A DNA stretch of 10,479 bases from NCBI GenBank assembly GCA_002438545.1, contig DJPK01000072.1, positions 1 through 10,479 of the forward strand, read 5' to 3'. Origin of the DNA: Caryophanales bacterium UBA6414 (GTDB lineage Bacteria > Bacillota_I > Bacilli_A > RF39 > UBA660). How positions within the stretch are numbered: position 1 is the first letter of the stretch; every line of letters begins with the position of its first letter. The notes beneath the pieces were generated by a model that made no database searches, had not been told where the DNA came from, and saw nothing but the letters and a program-made list of their open reading frames with translations. Positions 6,264 to 10,479 of this stretch are shown here, in pieces. The position numbers and the translations under genes are program-made.

Positions 6264-8444
6264 ATGGGTTATATTAAAGGAATATATAGTAGTACTATTT
6301 TTAGTAATGCTGATAATGGTTATACTGTTGGTTTATTAAAAGTACTTGAAACTGATATTGAATTTGTTGGTAAGAATATAACTTTTGTTGGTAATTTTTT
6401 TGACTTAAAACTAAAATCAACATATCTTATGCATGGTGAAATTACAACACATAATAAGTATGGTGAACAATTTTTAGTCAGTGATTATGAATTGGTCCTA
6501 CCAACCAAAGAAGATGAAGTAGTCGAGTTCTTGTCTAGTGAATTATTTCCCATTGGTGAGAAAACTGCCCAAAAAATAGTTGATGCCTTTAAAGAAAATA
6601 CTCTAGATGTTATCTTAAATAGTCCTAGTGATTTACAAATTATTCCTAGACTTAATGCAGATAAAATAACTAAAATCCACAATGTATTAGTAGAATATCA
6701 AAGTACTAGTAATATAGTATTAGAATTATCTAAAATGGGTTTTAGCACCAAAAATTGTTTAACTATCTTAAATAGATATAAGAATAATGCTTTAGATATA
6801 GTAAATAATAATATATATGATTTAGTTAATGAATTAGATTTTAGATTTAATGATATAGATACTATTGCTATGAATAATGGTGTAAGTATTGATGATGATA
6901 GAAGAATATCTTCACTAATTATATATATTATTAATGAAATAACGTTTGACAAAGGCGATACTTATTTATTACTAGAAGACATCTATAATGAAATAGTTAA
7001 ATATGTACCTAATATTGACTTAGAAAAACTAGAATATATGATTATTAAATTAAATAAAGAGGGTAAGATTAGAATAGATCATGATCGTTATTATTTAAGT
7101 AGTCTATATGATAGTGAGAAATATATCGTTGATAAAATATATTACTTAAATAACTTAGAAAGAAGTAATTTACCTAAACTAGAAAAGAAAATTGATGAAC
7201 TAGAATACATTAATGATATAACATATGACGAAAGTCAACGAAAAGCCATTATTAAGTCCTTAAATAATAACTTTACAATCATTACTGGTGGACCCGGTAC
7301 CGGAAAAACTACTATTATTAAAGCTATTGTCTCACTACTTAAAAATATTTATAAAATAAGTGATAATGATATTGCTTTGTTGGCTCCTACTGGAAGAGCT
7401 GCTAAAAAATTAATGGAAACAACTTTAATACCCGGCTATACTATTCATAGGTATCTAGGTTGGGATAAAGAAAGAAATACTTTCTCCTCTGATATATTTA
7501 ATCCCCGTACTGAAATGTATGTTATTATCGATGAAGTTAGTATGATTGATACGATATTATTTAGTGCTTTATTAAAAGGATGTCGTAAAGATGCTAAATA
7601 TATCTTAGTTGGAGACTATTATCAATTACCAAGTGTTAGTCAAGGACAAGTATTAAAAGATTTAATAGATTCTGATGTCTTAGATGTTGTTAAATTAAAT
7701 ACACTATATCGTCAAAATGAAGAATCATATATTGTTAATCTTGCTAATGAAATTAAAGAAAAAGAATTAAGTGAAAGTTTTATTCATAAAAAAGCCGATT
7801 ATAACTTTATTGAATGTGATCCTAGTTTAGTAGTCGGCGCTATTAGTGATATTGTAAAAATTGCTACTACCAAAGGCTATACCGAAAAAGATATCCAAGT
7901 CCTAGCGCCTATGTATAAAACTATTAATGGTATTGATAACTTAAACATTATCTTACAATCAATATTTAATCCAAAAGAAGATAATAAAAAAGAATTAGCG
8001 GTCGGTAATGTTATCTATCGTGAAAACGATAAAATATTACAACTAGTAAATGATCCCGATAATAACGTATATAATGGTGATATTGGTTATATCAAAAAAG
8101 TAATACCCGCTAAAAAAAGCAGTTCTAATAAAAATGAAATTGTCGTTAACTTTGATGGTAATGAAGTAACTTATACACCTGATAAATTTATTAATATTAC
8201 TCATGGATATGCTATTAGTGTTCATAAATCACAAGGTGGAGAATTCAAAATGGTTGTTATGCCCGTAGTTAATTCATTCAAAAGAATGCTATATAATAAA
8301 TTAGTATATACAGCAGTCACAAGAGCAAAAAAAACTCTAATCTTAGTTGGAGACAGGCAATCATTCTTATATGGTGTTAAGAATGATTATGTCGAAAATA
8401 GAAGAACAACTCTTAAAGAATTTTTAATAAATAAGTATAATTAA
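6264..8444 (+). CDS. recD2: RecD2 (YrrC) SF1B 5'-3' DNA helicase
   Basis: 726 residues, close to full length for RecD2 proteins without RecB or RecC partners. The N-terminal 90 residues are the OB-like region, followed by helix-hairpin-helix repeats (about 85-220) including FPIGEKTAQKI. The helicase core holds a Walker A box GGPGTGKTT at 342-350, APTGRAA at 374-380, a Walker B box IIDEVSMID at 421-429 (D423, E424), GDYYQLPSV at 450-458, LYRQ at 481-484, and HGYAISVHKSQGGEF at 647-661. Motif VI is VYTAVTRAKK at 681-690, with the arginine finger in TRA. In Bacillus and Deinococcus RecD2 unwinds DNA 5' to 3' and supports fork progression and repair in the cytoplasm. GAGGTGG lies just upstream of the ATG. 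No clear promoter is visible between the preceding terminator and the start, so read-through or an internal promoter must be assumed. Confidence 0.95.
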   Translation: MGYIKGIYSSTIFSNADNGYTVGLLKVLETDIEFVGKNITFVGNFFDLKLKSTYLMHGEITTHNKYGEQFLVSDYELVLPTKEDEVVEFLSSELFPIGEKTAQKIVDAFKENTLDVILNSPSDLQIIPRLNADKITKIHNVLVEYQSTSNIVLELSKMGFSTKNCLTILNRYKNNALDIVNNNIYDLVNELDFRFNDIDTIAMNNGVSIDDDRRISSLIIYIINEITFDKGDTYLLLEDIYNEIVKYVPNIDLEKLEYMIIKLNKEGKIRIDHDRYYLSSLYDSEKYIVDKIYYLNNLERSNLPKLEKKIDELEYINDITYDESQRKAIIKSLNNNFTIITGGPGTGKTTIIKAIVSLLKNIYKISDNDIALLAPTGRAAKKLMETTLIPGYTIHRYLGWDKERNTFSSDIFNPRTEMYVIIDEVSMIDTILFSALLKGCRKDAKYILVGDYYQLPSVSQGQVLKDLIDSDVLDVVKLNTLYRQNEESYIVNLANEIKEKELSESFIHKKADYNFIECDPSLVVGAISDIVKIATTKGYTEKDIQVLAPMYKTINGIDNLNIILQSIFNPKEDNKKELAVGNVIYRENDKILQLVNDPDNNVYNGDIGYIKKVIPAKKSSSNKNEIVVNFDGNEVTYTPDKFINITHGYAISVHKSQGGEFKMVVMPVVNSFKRMLYNKLVYTAVTRAKKTLILVGDRQSFLYGVKNDYVENRRTTLKEFLINKYN

Positions 8445-8507
8445 TAATTATTAGTAAATACTAGTTAAGGGTAGAACCCAATCATATATTCTAAGGGAGT
8501 GATATAA

Positions 8508-8660
8508 ATGAAAGTAAAAACAGGAGTTGCCTTAGTTTTAGCTGGTATTGGTGGAACACTATTGTATCAGCAATACGCCAACGGTAATATGGAACGCGTA
8601 TTTAAAAAGATGTGTAAAGCTAAGGAGAATGTAATTAGCGATCTAGAAGATATGATGTAA
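8508..8660 (+). CDS. Small 50-residue membrane peptide, unknown function
   Basis: ATG 8508 to TAA 8658-8660 encodes 50 residues. Residues 3-20 (KTGVALVLAGIGGTLLYQ) form one membrane helix with small residues AGIGG, and residues 28-50 form a charged amphipathic helix with one cysteine at 36. AAGGGAG (8492-8498) lies 9 bases before the ATG, and a hairpin terminator starts directly after the stop; both support a real gene despite its size. Codons such as CAG, CGC, GCC, AAC, AGC and GAG are used more than in the flanking AT-rich genes. The layout, one helix plus a charged tail, recalls tiny YtxH- or DUF3918-like Firmicutes proteins, but I do not recognise a family. It is 63 bases downstream of recD2 with no terminator between, so co-transcription is possible. 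Confidence 0.72.
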   Translation: MKVKTGVALVLAGIGGTLLYQQYANGNMERVFKKMCKAKENVISDLEDMM

Positions 8661-8661
8661 T

Positions 8662-8689
8662 AGAAGGCTCTAATATGGGCTTTCTTTTT
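8662..8689 (+). terminator. Terminator after the small membrane peptide gene
   Basis: AGAAGGCTC (8662-8670) pairs with GGGCTTTCT (8677-8685) over nine positions including two G-T wobbles, with a 6-base loop and T-run 8685-8689. It closes the recD2/small-peptide region before the Nudix promoter. Confidence 0.75.
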
Positions 8690-8700
8690 ATTGTGTAGTT

Positions 8701-8709
8701 TGTTATAAT
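8701..8709 (+). promoter_or_regulatory. Extended -10 promoter of the Nudix gene
   Basis: TGTTATAAT at 8701-8709 is a perfect extended -10 (TG-n-TATAAT). The -35 region overlaps the preceding terminator tail and is poor, as is usual for extended -10 promoters. Transcription would begin near 8716, just ahead of AGGAGG at 8722-8727. Confidence 0.6.
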
Positions 8710-8733
8710 TAATTTAGATTTAGGAGGCATGTT

Positions 8734-9831
8734 ATGGAATATTGGGATTTATATGATTATAATGGTAAAAAGAAGAAAAAAATAGCCATCAGAGGCTCTA
8801 AGTTAAATAAAGATGACTTCCACTTAGTAGTCAATGCTTGGATAGTTAATGATGAAGGCAAGTATTTAATAACGCAAAGAAACGCTAATAAAAGTCATCC
8901 ACTAATGTGGGAATGTACTGGCGGTTCAGCCTTATTAGGAGAAACTTCAAAAGAAGCAGCCATTCGTGAAGTAGAAGAAGAATTAGGAATAGATGTCTCA
9001 AAAAGTGATGCTATATTTGTAGGAGAATCTAGAAGGTACTATCAGAATTGTCCGGATATATTACATGTATGGTTATTTAAATCTAATGAAAAAATAGAAA
9101 ATATTGAGATTCAAGAAGAAGAAGTAAATGATGTGATGTGGGCAACTAAAGACCAAATACTTGAATTATATAAAAACAATAAGTTTGAAGCTAATTCATT
9201 CTTTGATAGAGTGTTAGACGACAAAATACACAAATTAAAAGAACTATCTCCAATAAATAATCTAGATGACATTAAGAAGAATATTCCAACTACTAATGTA
9301 AGAAATGATATCTTACCAATCAATATAACTATGATAGTAGGTAAGAATAACAATATTATTCTTCCTATATCAGTAAGACTTATAGATAAATCTTTAGGAT
9401 ACATAGGTGAAGACTTTATATATTCTCAACTATTAAATGATAAAATTAAAAATCAAATAAATGATTATTCAAACATTATTATTAATGAACTAAAGAAAAT
9501 TAACTATAAAGGCTTACTTAGTATAGATTATATAATAGATAACAATGATAATATTTATTTAGATAATATTAATACTTCTTTTAAATCATTACTTATTATT
9601 GATAAATATTTAAAAAAGTATTGTTCTGTAACTACTAATGAGTTACATTACTTAGCCTCTAATGATAGATGCATTGGTAATGTATATTTAAATAAAATAG
9701 ATAATAGTTTTATTGATAATATCAAAGACTATGATAAATTAAAATATTATAAAGTAATTAAGTCAAATAAAGTATTTAATTATTCTATTTTAAGAAATGG
9801 TAATTTTATAATGAGAAGTATAGATAAATAA
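8734..9831 (+). CDS. Nudix hydrolase fused to a degenerate ATP-grasp-like C-terminal region
   Basis: 365 residues; AGGAGG ends 6 bases before the ATG. Residues 1-170 are a complete Nudix hydrolase of the common clostridial MEYWDLYD type, with a perfect Nudix box at 64-86: G64, E70, then REVEEELGI at 78-86 with the Mg-binding glutamates E79, E82 and E83. Such enzymes hydrolyse nucleoside-diphosphate-linked compounds. A plain Nudix protein would stop near 170, but here about 190 residues follow. Residues 197-310 resemble the C-terminal lobe of ATP-grasp ligases: ILPISVRLID (209-218), GYIGEDF (222-228), and YKGLLSIDYIID (258-269), then IYLDNINTSF (274-283) where active enzymes carry a vyfiEiNpR-type motif. 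The metal glutamate is replaced by N278 and the arginine by S282, N280 is kept, and no N-terminal ATP-binding lobe is visible. The tail is therefore probably non-catalytic, perhaps structural or ligand-sensing. The fusion call is by eye. Confidence 0.8.
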   Translation: MEYWDLYDYNGKKKKKIAIRGSKLNKDDFHLVVNAWIVNDEGKYLITQRNANKSHPLMWECTGGSALLGETSKEAAIREVEEELGIDVSKSDAIFVGESRRYYQNCPDILHVWLFKSNEKIENIEIQEEEVNDVMWATKDQILELYKNNKFEANSFFDRVLDDKIHKLKELSPINNLDDIKKNIPTTNVRNDILPINITMIVGKNNNIILPISVRLIDKSLGYIGEDFIYSQLLNDKIKNQINDYSNIIINELKKINYKGLLSIDYIIDNNDNIYLDNINTSFKSLLIIDKYLKKYCSVTTNELHYLASNDRCIGNVYLNKIDNSFIDNIKDYDKLKYYKVIKSNKVFNYSILRNGNFIMRSIDK

Positions 9832-9833
9832 TC

Positions 9834-9865
9834 AAACATTTAAGTTAAATACTTAAGTGTTTTTT
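9834..9865 (+). terminator. Terminator of the Nudix gene
   Basis: AAACATTTAAG (9834-9844) pairs with CTTAAGTGTTT (9852-9862) over 11 positions with one T-G wobble and a 7-base loop; the T-run 9860-9865 follows. Confidence 0.8.
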
Positions 9866-9867
9866 AT

Positions 9868-9897
9868 TTGACTATATAACACCATAAAGTATATAAT
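9868..9897 (+). promoter_or_regulatory. Promoter of the LtaS-like gene
   Basis: TTGACT at 9868-9873 and a perfect TATAAT at 9892-9897 with an 18-base spacer match the vegetative consensus at 11 of 12 positions. Transcription would start near 9904, leaving a short A/T-rich leader of about 30 bases. Confidence 0.7.
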
Positions 9898-9932
9898 AAA
9901 ACTATATTTAATATATTTTAAGTGGGGATGGT

Positions 9933-10479
9933 ATGATGAAAAATAAGAAAGTATTTATATATAATTATTTAATAATAATATTTTTAGAATTAATATTAAA
10001 ATTATTTACATTTAAAAATGTCTTTATGTTAGATACTGTTTATATATTTTTATATAGTATTCCTATCGCATTCCTTTTAACTTTAATAAATAAAAAGATA
10101 ATATATTTAATTAGTATAATAATTATTACTTTTTTATATGAAATAGAAATAGTATATTATCAATTATATCATTCTATTGTAGGTATTGATGGTATTACAT
10201 ATGCTAACCAAGTTATGGGTTTTGGTGATACTATTATAAGATTAATATCTATCTACATCATACCAATATGTTTACTTCTAATTCCTCTTATAGTTATTAT
10301 CTTTCTATATAAAAGAATAGAGTTATTTAAACTTACTAAAAGAAATATATTATTATTTACTATTATTAGTTTATTAGTATATTCCACTAGTTTTATTGAT
10401 AGTAATATTTATAATTTAATATATTTAACTAAATCTATTACTAATACTACTAATAAGATTGGTTTATTAAATAGTTTTA
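9933..10479 (+). CDS. LTA synthase-like membrane protein, N-terminal part (cut by window end)
   Basis: An open frame begins at tandem ATGs (9933 and 9936) after GGGGATGG and runs off the end with 182 residues visible. Five hydrophobic helices at about 8-27, 33-52, 55-74, 103-126 and 138-155 reproduce the five-helix anchor of LtaS-type enzymes. The IEIVYYQLYHSIV segment (71-83) between helices 3 and 4 and the KIGLLNSF segment (175-182) leading towards the extracellular domain are typical. The catalytic sulfatase-fold domain, with its nucleophilic threonine and manganese site, would lie beyond the window, so activity cannot be judged. If complete, it would polymerise glycerol phosphate from phosphatidylglycerol into lipoteichoic acid on the outer membrane face. 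Either ATG may start; the second is better spaced from the Shine-Dalgarno. Another sulfatase-fold membrane enzyme, such as a phosphoglycerol or phosphoethanolamine transferase, is the alternative. Confidence 0.75.
   Translation, partial: MMKNKKVFIYNYLIIIFLELILKLFTFKNVFMLDTVYIFLYSIPIAFLLTLINKKIIYLISIIIITFLYEIEIVYYQLYHSIVGIDGITYANQVMGFGDTIIRLISIYIIPICLLLIPLIVIIFLYKRIELFKLTKRNILLFTIISLLVYSTSFIDSNIYNLIYLTKSITNTTNKIGLLNSF

Noticed and set aside
6485..6952. Two minus-strand open frames (6485-6682 and 6698-6952) inside recD2
   Set aside because: Both lie wholly opposite conserved RecD2 sequence, without ribosome sites or recognisable domains.
8043..8225. Minus-strand open frame in the 3' part of recD2
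   Set aside because: Its product is a hydrophobic, Ile/Phe-rich shadow of AT-rich coding sequence.
8469..8479. GGGT-AGA-ACCC hairpin between recD2 and the small peptide gene as a terminator
   Set aside because: The stem is only four pairs with a 3-base loop and no T-run follows.
9111..9404. Minus-strand open frame inside the Nudix gene
   Set aside because: It is opposite a supported gene with clear domain content and has no own signals.

Overview
The window is AT-rich DNA from a low-GC Gram-positive bacterium (Firmicutes/Bacillota). Tryptophan is encoded by TGG throughout and no gene needs TGA as a sense codon, so the standard bacterial code fits. Peptidoglycan deacetylase, teichoic-acid synthase and ylbJ/spoVV-type genes point to a walled organism from a spore-forming or formerly spore-forming line, not a mollicute. 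An uncultured gut Bacilli lineage (RF39- or Erysipelotrichia-like) would fit, but that placement is inference.

Layout: (1) 1-523, the 3' part of an HD-domain phosphohydrolase gene, followed by 582-1565, a membrane-anchored PdaC-like polysaccharide deacetylase whose terminator overlaps its own stop. (2) 1609-2353, a compact bicistronic unit with a near-consensus promoter, a leader inverted repeat, strong Shine-Dalgarno sites and a terminator. It encodes two WXG100-like small helical proteins that both lack the W-x-G tryptophan. (3) 2352-3287 on the minus strand, the spore membrane protein YlbJ (SpoVV), convergent with the WXG unit and divergent from the next operon. (4) 3335-5612, ylbL (PDZ-Lon-type protease) and mtaB (ms2t6A tRNA methylthiotransferase), one base apart and ending in a terminator. 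(5) 5622-6241, a single-gene unit for a secreted, Ser/Thr-rich, TasA/camelysin-like beta protein. (6) 6264-8444, the helicase RecD2, then a 50-residue membrane peptide gene (8508-8660) with its own terminator. (7) 8701-9865, a Nudix hydrolase carrying an extra C-terminal half that resembles a degenerate ATP-grasp lobe. (8) 9868-10479, a strong promoter and the five-helix N-terminal part of an LtaS-type teichoic-acid synthase, cut by the window end.

Themes: several products act at the envelope (deacetylase, WXG pair, TasA-like protein, small membrane peptide, LtaS-like enzyme), and YlbL and RecD2 both belong to DNA-damage or replication housekeeping. No RNA genes, insertion sequences, CRISPR arrays or phage genes are visible, and no gene-free stretch exceeds 300 bases. 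The items most worth a second look are the Nudix/ATP-grasp-like fusion, the orphan tryptophan-less WXG pair, the uncharacterised 50-residue peptide, and the unusual start region of ylbJ.
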